Of a stretch of DNA of 64,000 bases, positions 12,695 through 23,146 are shown piece by piece (position 1 is the first letter of the stretch; the number at the start of each line of letters is the position of its first letter). Made by a program: the position numbers and the translations under genes. Below the pieces are notes generated by a model, which was not told the origin of the DNA, searched no databases, and saw nothing but the letters and a program-made list of their open reading frames with translations. The DNA is from Dactylorhiza incarnata (taxonomy: Eukaryota; Streptophyta; Magnoliopsida; Asparagales; Orchidaceae), in the NCBI GenBank assembly GCA_033032865.1, contig JAWHQI010000257.1, forward strand, positions 1,240,001-1,304,000. The letters are read 5' to 3'.

Positions 12695-13854
12695 GTTGTC
12701 ATACATTATATGGTGCAAATAGTAAAATTCCACATCATGGAGTGCAAATAGTAAAATTCCACATCATGGGGTGCAAATAGTGAAAATCTTTCAATACGGT
12801 CTGCATATAGCAAATAATATGGTTATGGTGTGCGCATAACCATATCCATCATATGAATGCATATTATCCCAAAACTATACAAATTGGTGTGCGCATAGTC
12901 ATATTCATGATAAGTAGGCATACGGTCTGCGTCTAGCAAATAGTATGGTTATGGTGTGCGCGTAACTATATCCGTCATATGAATACATATCGTCACAAAA
13001 CTATACAAATTGGTGTGCGCATAGTCATATTCATGATAAGTGGGCATACGGTCCGTGTCTAGCAAATAATATGGTTATGGTGTGCGCGTAACTATATCCG
13101 TCATATGAATACATATCGTCACAAAACTATACAAATTGGTGTGCGCATAGTCGTATTCATGATAAATGTGCATATAACACATAAATTGGTTATGGTGTGC
13201 GGGTAGCCGCCCTAACCACCATAACCACCCTCAAAAGCTATAAAAGGAACCACAGGGCTTCATTTCAAAGGACTTGGTTTTTCTGGACTGGAGAAAGCTC
13301 TCTGGAATTCCCTCGAAGATCTTCTTCAGCATTCGAAGATCTCCTTCGGAACTCGAAGATCTCCTTCAGCATTCGAATATCTCCTTCAGCATTCGAAGAT
13401 CTCATTCGGAACCCGAAGATCTCCTTCAACATTCGAAGATCTCCTTCAGCATTCGAAGATCTCCTTCGGAACCCGAAGATCTCCTTCAGCATTCGAAGAT
13501 CTCCTTCGGAACCCGGAGATCTCCTTCGGAACCCGAAGATCTCCTTCGGAACCCGAAGATCTCCTTCGGAACCCGAAGATCTCCTTCAGCATTCGAAGAT
13601 CTCCTTCGGAACCCGAAGATCTCCTTCAACGCTCGAAGACTTTCATCAGCACTCGAAGACCTCCTTCAACCTTCGAAGAACTCCTTCGTCGCTTGAAGAC
13701 CACCATTGTCGCTTGAAGATCTTCTGCGGACTTTGAAGACTTCCCGGCCGAGAAAAGTAGTTAGTTTTTCTGAGAGGTGACCTGTCACCCTCAGAGACCT
13801 TCATTCAACTACAATTGTAACGGGAGCGGCCTGTCGCTCCCGATTCTCGCACTC
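12065..13854. repeat. Tandem duplication, unit 1 (1.79 kb)
   Basis: This unit recurs immediately downstream (13855 to about 15611) with only scattered substitutions and a shorter TA microsatellite. It comprises a GC-rich repeat (12071-12168), about 500 bp of flanking DNA with a small stem (GTGATCAACATGAA... / ...TTATGTTGATCAC at 12240-12285), a TA microsatellite (12655-12688) and a truncated LTR (12689-13852). The duplication therefore postdates insertion of the LTR into the microsatellite. Confidence 0.92.
12689..13852 (+). mobile_element. Truncated gypsy-like LTR (duplicated copy)
   Basis: It starts TGATGGGTTGTCATACATTA and lacks the last ~215 bp present in the downstream copy, being cut at the duplication junction. 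It contains about three ~125-bp units (12800-13180), a TATA-like ctataaaagg at about 13239, and roughly 18 GAAGATCTCCTTCGGAACCC-type 20-bp units (13315-13690). The long open frames across the 20-bp array are a consequence of the repeat and are not evidence of a gene. Confidence 0.85.
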
Positions 13855-15611
13855 CCAGCCCCCAACACGAGGCTCCGCCCCTACAGCCAAGCGCGACAGT
13901 ACCCGGCGGGAGACGTCGGGCTTTGCCTGCCCCGACGGACTTCGAGTATACACTCGAGCTAAATTAAAAATTTATAGCGTGAATTCCGTTTTATGGTTTG
14001 TGAGACCCAAATATATCTTATTTAAAAAAGTGATCAACATGAATGAGAACTACAACTTTTATGTTGATCACCTTTTGATTTGTAGTTTATATTTCCTTTA
14101 TAGTGGTTGTTGGCTAACCTGTAAGCAGGTCGGGCTGGCGATATATGCAGGCCGCATATTTTATAGGCAGACCGGGTTTCACCTGGTCAGATTTTTTCAA
14201 AATCAGAAGGGTAAAATGGTAATTTCTCATTGTAGATAGGAGTCTACGAAAAATATAGGTTTATGGCACCCTACTACTGTAGGTTTAGGACACCCTAGTA
14301 GTAGATTTAGGAGACCTAGTAAAATGTGGAGAGAGAGTGCGGTTTGATTGAGCTCGATCGAAGGACAACAGAATTATGAACCCGTGATCAGACGGCTATT
14401 CTAATTTCAAAGACATGCGTTTATATTTCTTTTATAGTAGTTAAGATATATATATATATATATATATATGATGGGTTGTCATACATTATAGGGTGCAAAT
14501 AGTAAAATTCCACATCATGAAGTGCAAATAGTAAAATTCCACATCATGGGGTGCAAATAGTGAAAATCTTTCAATACGGTCTGCATATAGCAAATAATAT
14601 GGTTATGGTGTGCGCATAACCATATCCATCATATGAATGCATATTATCCCAAAACTATACAAATTGGTGTGCGCATAGTCATATTCATGATAAGTAGGCA
14701 TACGGTCTGCGTCTAGCAAATAGTATGGTTATGGTGTGCGCGTAACTATATCCGTCATAAGAATACATATCGTCACAAAACTATACAAATTGGTGTGCGC
14801 ATAGTCATATTCATTATAAGTGGGCATACGGTCCGCGTCTAGCAAATAATATGGTTATGGTGTGCGCGTAACTATATCCGTCATATGAATACATATCGTC
14901 ACAAAACTATACAAATTGGTGTGCGCATAGTCGTATTCATGATAAATGTGCATATAACACATAAATTGGTTATGGTGTGCGGGTAGCCGCCCTAACCACC
15001 ATAACTACCCTCAAAAGCTATAAAAGGAACCACAGGGCTTCATTTCAAAGGACTTGGTTTTTCTGGACTGGAGAAAGCTCTCTGGAATTCCCTCGAAGAT
15101 CTTCTTCAGCATTCGAAGATCTCCTTCGGAACTCGAAGATCTCCTTCAGCATTCGAATATCTCCTTCAGCATTCGAAGATCTCATTCGGAACCCGAAGAT
15201 CTCCTTCAACATTCGAAGATCTCCTTCAGCATTCGAAGATCTCCTTCGAAACCCGAAGATCTCCTTCAGCATTCGAAGATCTCCTTCGGAACCCGGAGAT
15301 CTCCTTCGGAACCCGAAGATCTCCTTCGGAACCCGAAGATCTCCTTCAGCATTCGAAGATCTCCTTCAGAACCCGAAGATCTCCTTCAACGCTCGAAGAC
15401 TTTCATCAGCACTCAAAGACCTCCTTCAACCTTCGAAGAACTCCTTCGTCGCTTGAAGACCACCATCGTCGCTTGAAGATCTTCTGCGGACTTTGAAGAC
15501 TTCCCGGCCGAGAAAAGTACTTAGTTTTTCTGAGAGGTGACCTGTCACCCTCAGAGACCTTCATTCAACTACAATTGTAACGGGAGCGGCCTGTCGCTCC
15601 CGATTCTCGCA
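13855..15611. repeat. Tandem duplication, unit 2
   Basis: Second copy of the 1.79-kb unit. Differences from unit 1 include a shorter TA tract (14446-14468), one block fewer in the 20-bp array (two to three units) and single-base changes. Sequence after about 15611 continues the LTR and is absent from unit 1. Confidence 0.92.
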
Positions 15612-15814
15612 CCATTACTTGTAACGCTCCACCACATAGTGAAATTTGGTCGGCGCTGATCCGACCACGTGATTTTTCACCCTTTCCAGATTTTCCACGG
15701 TAAAAACGTCTTCTTGCCACCTGTTCGTTCTCTCTGTGACTGCTTGCGCGCTCGGTTCACTCTCGGGCTAAGACGATTCGATTCGTCCGGTCTGAAAGAA
15801 CGTTGAGCGACCCG

Positions 15815-15819
<5 letters not shown>
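14469..15819 (+). mobile_element. Solo gypsy-like LTR inserted in a TA microsatellite
   Basis: A 1351-bp unit from TGATGGGTTGTCAT to GAGCGACCCGCAACA. The left flank ends in atata and the right flank begins with atata, so a 5-bp duplication is compatible but cannot be told from the microsatellite. Internal layout is ~125-bp units (14580-14960), ctataaaagg (about 15018), 20-bp units (15095-15470), and then the conserved 3' block around 15690 (CACCCTTTCCAGATTTTCCA). It belongs to the same family as the LTRs of the 45528-50818 element. Confidence 0.85.

Positions 15820-15871
<52 letters not shown>
15820..15871. repeat. (TA)n microsatellite
   Basis: About 25 uninterrupted TA units directly after the LTR end; probably the right half of the tract into which the LTR inserted. 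Confidence 0.9.
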
Positions 15872-15873
<2 letters not shown>

Positions 15874-16079
15874 GCGAACATGATTCTTTTGTTACTAATT
15901 TAAAAAAAATTCGGGAAGAGGGATACGTTAATATTAGAAGATTGTAATATACAAAGGAGATCTCAATATATAATTTTAAAGTATAAATAGACAATTAATA
16001 TATTATAAAAATATATTAATCTCGATAAATTAATATACGGAGAATTTTCGATTTGTTTGCAATTTATATATTGATAAAA

Positions 16080-16745
16080 TAAAAAACATTACAAACACAT
16101 CCATGTAAAAACTAAAAATACAAATTCAGAAAGTAAAAATATTACAAACTCATCTCTGCAAAAACTAAAAATATTACAAATACACTCAGAAAGTAAAAAC
16201 ATTGCAAACACGCCCTTGTGAAAAATTACAAACACACCCTCTTCCCATTTTAAATAGGCAATTGTTATGAGCACTATAGTTTTGGCTATCCGCACTTTTT
16301 TGTATGAGTTATTACGCGACGAGATCTACAACTTTCGTGTTGATCACTTTTCCTAAAAATGCACGCACAAGACGTATTGACGCCCTGATTAAAATATTTG
16401 CGTAACTATAGCGAATTTTTGGAAATACGCCTTGTACATGCATTTTTAGGAAAAGTGTTCAACACGAAAGTGATAGATCTCGACGAAATCTACAACTTTC
16501 GTGTTCAACACTTTTCCTAAAAATGCATGTACAAGGCGTATTTCCAAAAAGCGCGTAATAACTCATACAAAAAAAGTGCGGATAGCCAAAACTGTAGTGT
16601 GGATAACAATCGCCTTTAAATATTACAAAGAGTAAAGTCAAAATAAGGAAAGTATTCTAAGAGCATTTGAAAACTGACCAAACTTAGAGGGGGAGGTCTT
16701 TGTAATTTTGAAACATAGAGGAGAGAGATCTGTAATTGTGCAAAC
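16080..16745. repeat. Right copy of the long inverted AT-rich repeat
   Basis: Reverse-complement counterpart of 9225-9640. The ATTACAAACACA-type units occupy 16088-16250, and the GGGAGGTCTTTGTAATTTTG block lies at 16691-16712. It is split by the foldback MITE at 16257-16614. The pair encloses about 6.4 kb. Confidence 0.7.
16257..16614. mobile_element. Foldback MITE with perfect 8-bp target duplication
   Basis: A 358-bp unit flanked by TTTAAATA on both sides (16249-16256 and 16615-16622). The ends are near-perfect inverted repeats of about 60 bp, beginning GGCAATTGTTATGAGCACTA on the left and GGCGATTGTTATCCACACTA on the right strand, and continuing through TTTTGGCTATCCGCAC. A further internal palindrome (GATCTACAACTTTCGTGTT and its complement) makes most of the element self-complementary. 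It encodes no protein. The terminus resembles that of the 11.5-kb MULE at 30526. Confidence 0.9.
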
Positions 16746-17324
16746 TCCCATGAGAAGTCCCGGTAAATGTAGGTGTCTGTTTGTTTCGACTATGTTTTTG
16801 CTCCATCTCCATTGGCGAGAAAACGTCTGCCGCTAAAAAAAACATTTTGATAACCTTCCAATTCCGACCACCACCGCCGCCACCACTCAAAAACGACATT
16901 TTTGACCTTTTTTTGAGAACTCAGCCACCTTCTTCCATTTCTCATTAATGCCAACGCGCTCATTCCAACCGCTCCATCGTCAACGCGCTTATTCCAACCG
17001 CTCCATTGTCAATGCTCTCGTTCCAACCGCTCCAACTCTCAGGTCACACATAAGCTGAGAAAAATCAACATTTTTTAATGAAGCCGCATCAACAAACCAT
17101 TTGGCACAAAGGGCAAGCCTAGGTTGGGTATGACAAGCTAGCAAAGAAGGAACCGAAAAATGACCCAATTTATTAATGTAAAATGTCAAAAACAACTGAA
17201 GAAGACCTTGGAATTGAATACCCGATCTTTTTGTTGTTGTAAATCTCTAAAATACAGACTTTGTACGGTTCGGCAACAAGGCGACTAAGTTGCCTGCATC
17301 TCTATTTTACAACCGTAGCATGTT
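16746..17324. other. Intergenic; includes likely 3' UTR of the LOV gene
   Basis: No gene is seen. The part next to 17325 is presumably the 3' untranslated region of the minus-strand LOV gene; no strong poly(A) signal could be assigned. A TGTCTGTTTG...-type MITE end may lie near 16772. Confidence 0.4.
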
Positions 17325-20300
17325 CTATGAAGAGGATCTTGACGATGAACCTGCGCTTGAAGATAAGCTCCTCACAGCCACCTTGACCGCGCCCACAGCA
17401 CCGAGCTGCCTGACCGCTGGACTCAGCCCATGCTCATCATTTTTCGCTCCCTCATCTACCTGCACACCCACATAGAATGCAATCTGCACACCAGAGATTG
17501 CAAAGTTACAAGGTAGAAACAGTAGAAAAGGTAGAATTTTTTACGGAAATCCCTACCCGAGGGAATGATAAATCGCCATCGATCATCATATTCACACATG
17601 GACGTTAATCCACCATTCCTAAGGTAGGAAATCCAATTTGAGATTTTTTCCCCAAATGGAATCTTATGAATCACAGCAGCTTAAATTTCGTTCGTATAAA
17701 CATAAGCTTCCATACTTCATTTTCAGAAGTAGAATAGAATGCAGTACATCAGATTGAGGCAAGCTATAAAAGAGATTAGGAGCTTGTGTTCGAGGAAAGA
17801 ACCTTGCCGGTTGAATTTCGAACGGGTGATATATGCAGCAGATTCCAGAAGGATGTTCCATCTTTCCTGGATTTAATTAAAAAAAAGAACATATATATGA
17901 GCAGAAAGGAGTTGATACATTTCAATCATATATGAATGACTACGGCGAGCACCTATAATTCAGAATTCGCACGGTGCAAGCTTTTTCAGCAAGAATGCTT
18001 TCATTTATCTACAAAATATAATCAATATCTTACATAAATGAGAGAAAAATAGATAAAAGAAGTGTTAGAATCCAAGCATTCAACCAAAACTCAATCGGTT
18101 GAGACAGAGCGGTCCACGATCTTTATTAAATGCACACGACTAAGCTAATATTTTGATGTGGGTCTATTCTCAACTCGCCCCTCACGTGTAAAATCCAAGC
18201 ATCCAACCTAAAAACTCAATCGGACCTAAACTCAAGCGGTTGAGACAGAGAGGTCCTTGATCAATATTAAATGCACAAGGCTATGTTAGTTTCTTGATAT
18301 GAGATTATTCTCAACATGCTCCTCATGTGTAGGGTTTTCGGTCTCTAATACGTAGATTAAATTTTATTTTAATTGAGCGCGTAAAAATGGACCGTTAGGC
18401 GCTTAGGCTTAGTCTACTCCGATATCATGTTAGAACTCAATCATCCAACCGAAAATCAATTGATTGGAGGAGGAGAGGCTCAGGATCTATATCGAGTGCA
18501 CAAGGCTATTTTAGTTTCCTATTTTGACCTTTAACACATGTATTACTATTGTTTAATCCAAGATATAATCCAACCAAAAATCAATTGGCTGGAGATGGAG
18601 AGCACTGGATCTATATTAAGTGCACAAGGCGATGTTAATTTTCATATGTGAGAAATAAATACATGTTTAAGGTGTTTCTTCGCAAGAAAATACCTGTTTT
18701 ACGGCATCAACATCCGTTCTTGGCCCACCTAAAAACCTGCAATTACGTCCCAAGACTTCATCTCTACCATAACCTGCAGATGTAAGAAGAACGAATTAAA
18801 AAATAATCATGCCTAGTAAGCATAATATTGAATATTAAACTAATTACAAGTTTTCATGTTTAATTAACATTATCCTGTATGCATCACATAGCAATAACAT
18901 TTATCACTGTGGAGCTCCTTGTGGTCCAACATCACAACCTGTGTTCTTCCCCTTTCAACATTTGTCACAGAGTAGTCAACCAAGCAACCTACTCATGACT
19001 TCTTCAAGAAGAATAGCATCTGAACTTTTAATTATAACACAAACTAATTCAACAAAAAAAACTTGCATTTTTTACATTGTCGTATACCAAGAAGCACGAT
19101 TGTGTGGCACTCGCTTAGTATATTATAATAGCGCAATTATCTTCTCCATATGACACCAAAATTTATCTTTTTATATAAATATAGATTAGGGGTCTGTTTG
19201 GCGCTGCGTTTTTGCTCAGGTGAGTTCGGACCAAAACCTCACCATCATAAAATATGTGTTTGACATGAGAACGGTTATGACCGTCATCGAGAAAAAAAAC
19301 TAATTTTCCACCGTGCCAAACGGATCCTAAGGTGAAAAGCTAAAGAAGGATGATTTTCTAGGCTGATTGAACCTTCCCTCGTAAGCATCAAGAAGCAGCT
19401 AGCTTGGATCCACAATTTGTTGATTATTTTAAAATCATAATCCAGAATTATATTCACAGTTCCAATTAAGGGAAAATTCTAATTTTAAACAAAGAGGATA
19501 ATCTGAATTTTATTATTACTTTTTTCATTTCCATGGCACCAGAAACATAAGGAGGGAAAAGGACGGGGAAGGAACCTGTCAAACTTAGGAAGGCGTCACT
19601 AGCATAGACGATTGGCATATCAAATAAATGAGGATCAGTCCTGCAAGAGAAACTATACACACTTCAAACAATGGAAGAAGGAAAATTGAAACTTCGATAA
19701 TTCAACCCTACACAAAACTAGAATTAATTTACAGAACTCACAAAACAAAGCTTTGTTTAATTCTACCGAGAGATGTGCACAAGGATGAAGAAATATGAGA
19801 AATGCCAGGCTGAGGACTAAGTCTCTTCCCACAGACAACTCTGCCCGTGAGCTTACTGTACTGCATCAGCTTCGATAGTATCTCTGCAGCACCATCGATG
19901 GCTTTCTGCTTCTCCGAATCACCTGCCGCCCTCATCTCTTCCCCCTTCAACCCTGCAATCGACGGAATGAGACAGATGGAATTCCGGAATAAAATATGCC
20001 AGCACGCCGTATACCTCTATTATCGGAACCGTCATAGGAATCGAAGGGAAGACAACACCGGAACTCTAAATCAGAGCGCACCTCATTCCTACATGCCCCG
20101 AACAGTGATCCACCCCTCACAGCCTGCCGCCCGGAGCTCGACCGCCGACGAGGGATCGGTACTTGGACGGCAACGAAGTGGACTACCCGGCCATCGTCTC
20201 TCCCAAACACGGGATAAAGCCGGAAGAGAATCCAGTGCGGCGTCCCATCCTTGCGATAATTCAATATGCTAATCTGAATCGTCCTCTCCTCCCGAATAGC

Positions 20301-20570
20301 TTCCCTGATCTCTATCACCGAGCGCCGATCGGTTTCGGGTCCCTGGAAAATTCTCCCATTCCTCCCGACGACCTCCTCGCGTGAAAACCCCGACATCGTG
20401 AGAAACCCACGGCTCGCGAAGACGATAGGGTGGCCAGCGATGTATGGATCGGTGATCAGGAAGTTCAGATCATGCGAAAGATCGCCGAGAGCTTCCATAA
20501 TCCATTCGGAGTAGCGGGAAGTGAGGGACTCAAGAAGTCGTTCCTCGCTGCTCCCCATCTCCACCTCCAC
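17325..20570 (-). CDS. TLP1: Twin LOV-domain blue-light receptor (TLP1 / PAS-LOV protein type), 7 exons
   Basis: Seven exons join in frame with GT-AG introns: 20570-20015, 19952-19742, 19640-19576, 18773-18694, 18008-17953, 17866-17803, 17483-17325. They total 1191 nt, or 396 residues, close to the ~399 of Arabidopsis TLP1/PLP. The N-terminal LOV1 (residues ~35-140) has GRNGRIFQGPETD, with Gly where the flavin-binding Cys sits in photoactive LOV domains; I recall the same substitution in Arabidopsis. LOV2 (~250-370) keeps the photoactive motif GRNCRFLGG, then ILNYRKDG and FWNLLHISPVRN. The tail is Ser-rich (SSSRSSS). The protein is a flavin photosensor, expected in cytosol or nucleus, and the family binds partners such as VTC2/GGP. 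Intron 1 is only 62 bp, while introns 3 and 4 carry repeats. The start is the first in-frame ATG; a second Met lies four codons on. No disabling mutation is seen. Confidence 0.94.
18061..18650. repeat. Degenerate ~120-bp tandem repeats inside a LOV-gene intron
   Basis: Four partial copies of a block containing AACTCAATCGGTTGAGACAG, then TTAAATGCACAAGGC and TCTCAACTCGCCCCTCACGTG, begin near 18075, 18200, 18430 and 18560. They lie in the intron between exons 4 and 5. The copies diverge in length, as in an old dispersed repeat that has been locally duplicated. Confidence 0.7.
19189..19327. mobile_element. Short MITE in a LOV-gene intron
   Basis: A 139-bp unit with ends GGGGTCTGTTTGGCGCTGC and, on the opposite strand, GGATCCGTTTGGCACGGTG; flanks are TTA (left) and TAA (right). 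It contains the TATGTGTTTGACATGAGAACGG block also seen in the MITEs at 56240 and 57116. It lies between exons 3 and 4 without touching the splice sites. Confidence 0.65.
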
Positions 20571-20929
20571 GCCGCCGTCCGCGATCGAAACAAGATCTCT
20601 CTAAAGAAACCACAGCTCTCGTCGCAAGCGGCGATCGGAGGCCGGCCAAATGCCACCATGTGCTCAACGGTGCGCGGAGATCACGGGGAGAAATCGCGCG
20701 GGGAAGACGAAAGCGAGCTCGAGCTCCAGAAATCGGGTTTTAGGGATCTGGAGAGAAATAGCCTGAGTTTGGAGCAAATTATCCAACATTTTTTAATTTA
20801 TTTATTTATAGTCGAGCTCAAATTGCGAACACTCCACCCTGCAAATATTGGATTGAGTTGGGGGGCACACCTAGAGCTGACGTGGCGACCGAATGACCAC
20901 TCGTTTATTATGATCTCCTCGGAAACGAT

Positions 20930-20972
20930 CGAGCGCGGACGGGGAGATGCGCGGGGGGCTATTATATAACCG
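20930..20972 (-). promoter_or_regulatory. Candidate core promoter of the LOV gene
   Basis: On the minus strand, GGTTATATAATAGCC (about 20957-20971) is a good plant TATA box about 390 bp upstream of the ATG. Transcription from ~20930 would give a ~360-nt leader. This rests on position and motif only. Confidence 0.35.
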
Positions 20973-21345
20973 GCGATGGATCCTGTGGCTGCTTCGCTCA
21001 TAACTGCCACGTAGCGGTACTTGTGTGTGGAAGCATCATATTACTTGTAGCTGTCGCCTGACGGCTGGCCATTTATTATGCCTACCGGGACACCGGCTAC
21101 AGGGACACCGGCTACCGGGACACATACCTTGCTTTAGTCGATGATCATGTGCCGACGTGGAGATGTTATCCAATCATCGCAGCACTTAACCCGGTGATCC
21201 CATCAAATCCGCTGTTGATGGCTTTCAGCAAACAGCAAAAGTTGCATGGGGTTAGGTACAAATTTTGCATAAAATGCTTAAAATTATTAAAATCGCATAT
21301 AACTATATGTACTATATTATGTTAGTATATTATTAAAATAAGAAA

Positions 21346-21400
21346 CGGAGTTGTTAAATGCACCGTAGTTTTGGCTGGTCGCACCGCAATTTCTCATTAA
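21346..21400. repeat. Isolated terminus resembling the MULE/MITE end
   Basis: GGAGTTGTTAAATGCACCGT followed by AGTTTTGGCTGGTCGCAC parallels the ends of the 16257 MITE and the 30526 MULE. No matching inverted end was found downstream, so it is probably a truncated copy. Confidence 0.45.
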
Positions 21401-22340
21401 TTGATCTTAAAATTACTTTTCTAAAAGAACTAATGACACCGCACTAACTTAAAAATTGAGTTTATTACGACGACCTAAGTCTTGCCGGATCCACCGCTCG
21501 TTGGATCTACTGATCCTCATCTCATGGAAACAAGTCATGAACTAAGGTTCATATCCACTGCATTCATGAAAGAATTGTGTGGTTCTTATTTTTCTGGTTG
21601 AAAATTTTGTTGTTCGATCCAATTTTTTGAAGTTTTGGATTGTTATGAAACATGTCATTGTTGTGAAATATGCGATTGTTGATATTTCAAGTGCAATTTT
21701 ATTCATTATTTTTGATAATGTTGATCAATCATTACTGTGATATTTTCATTTTCAAAATTACATTTTTACTTGATGTTGATTTTGATTTGTTTTTTTATAG
21801 AAATATGAAGACAATGATGATCAATGAGGACAAAATTAATGACTTTTTATTTACAATAATTTTACATATTTGCTGAAATTTATGATGTAGTTCTATGTTT
21901 TTCCCTTTTTATTGAAATTCAAGTTTAGGTGTCTTTAACACTACTGCAATGCAATTAACAATTTTAGGTGACTTTAACAAAATATGAGAAAATGTGGTGC
22001 AATTGCTCAAATACATTACAACCAAATAATTATAATCGCTCAAACTTCAACCGTGATGGTGCAATTGAATGATGTTGAATGAAAAGAGGTACCCAATTTT
22101 CAGTTTCAAAATATCTTACTCCTAATTAATCGTACTTCTATGTTTATTTAAAAAATCCTTTTTCATTTATGTAGATGAAAAAGTTGAAGAGGAGTCTTTA
22201 AGATTTAAAAAGGAATCAAAAGTTGAATGATCTTTTTGGAATCTTGATTTCATAAATTTTATGCATTTTGATAATGTTTTATGTTTTTTTTATGAAGGAT
22301 TGCATCTTTAAATATTACAAAAATAAAAAATATATTGATG
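21401..22340. other. AT-rich intergenic DNA
   Basis: No gene, RNA or bounded element was recognised; it is very AT-rich, with short open frames only. Confidence 0.55.
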
Positions 22341-22345
22341 TGTAA

Positions 22346-22879
22346 TGTACTACCCGTAATTCGTCGAGATTAGAAAGGCCTAATGAGACGCCTATTCGCA
22401 GACCTCGCTGTGCGAGCAAGGCGCGAGCTGTGCGAGCAAGGCGCGAGCTGGGCGAGCTTGGGCGAGCAGAGGCAAGCAGAGGCGAGTTTGGGCGAGTATC
22501 TCGTGAGTACGGGCGAGTTGCCCTTGTAACTCGTGAGCAGACAGTATACTGGCATGTCCCCCCTAGGATTTCTCTATAAATAGACCCCCAGGGGTACTAG
22601 AAATTGCACTTTGGAAAGTGGTCGAGGTCCCCCCAAGCTGGATACTCGCCAAGTCCATGCCCGTCTAGTACCTCGCCCAGCTTTTGGTTGCGGAGGGGAA
22701 GTTTCTCCCAAACTTCCGGGTATGTGGTGGGACCTCCCTGCTGGAGCACCTGGGGTGTGCTTATAGTCATTTTCTCTCTCCTATTTTAACTATCCGAGCC
22801 GTGGAGTTGGACCGCAGGACCAGTAACCTCGGACTGCATTGATCCGAATTTTGGAGCCGGAATTTTCCTGGCTTCAACA
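22346..22879 (+). mobile_element. Solo LTR (Ty3/gypsy, chromovirus-like)
   Basis: 534 bp from TGTACTACCCGTAATTCGTC to GGCTTCAACA, flanked by perfect TGTAA duplications (22341-22345, 22880-22884). A TATA box (ctataaatag) lies near 22572, followed by GGGTATGTGGTGGGACCTCC. A GCGAG-rich minisatellite occupies 22402-22520. It is homologous to the solo LTR at 42597-43050. No internal region remains, so it arose by LTR-LTR recombination. Confidence 0.88.
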
Positions 22880-23146
22880 TGTAAATAGGAATATTGCTTG
22901 CGGATAGCAAATCCACAAAATGATGCTTGCGGTTAGCCGTTAGTGTGAATAGCCAAATTTGTATGACTAACATTAACACCTTTGTTACAAGTAGAATGAA
23001 ATTTTATATTCGCAAATTAAATATCCGTTCTTATATTTGAATTAAAGATCCTATTTTAATTTTGAAGACATCTATTTGCAAACCAGAAAAACCCTACGCT
23101 AAACATCCATAAATTCCCTTCAGCCTCGTAGGAATTTGATCGGGTC

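Noticed and set aside
13197..13736. Open frames encoding RRSPSEPEDLLQHSKIS-type repeats
   Set aside because: The 20-bp array is readable in several frames and duplicated at 14977-15476; it lies in an LTR just after the TATA-like box. No start context or conservation supports a protein.
19847..20969. Plus-strand open frames opposite the LOV gene
   Set aside because: Antisense shadows of exon 1 and exon 2; the minus-strand exons splice cleanly and match a known family.
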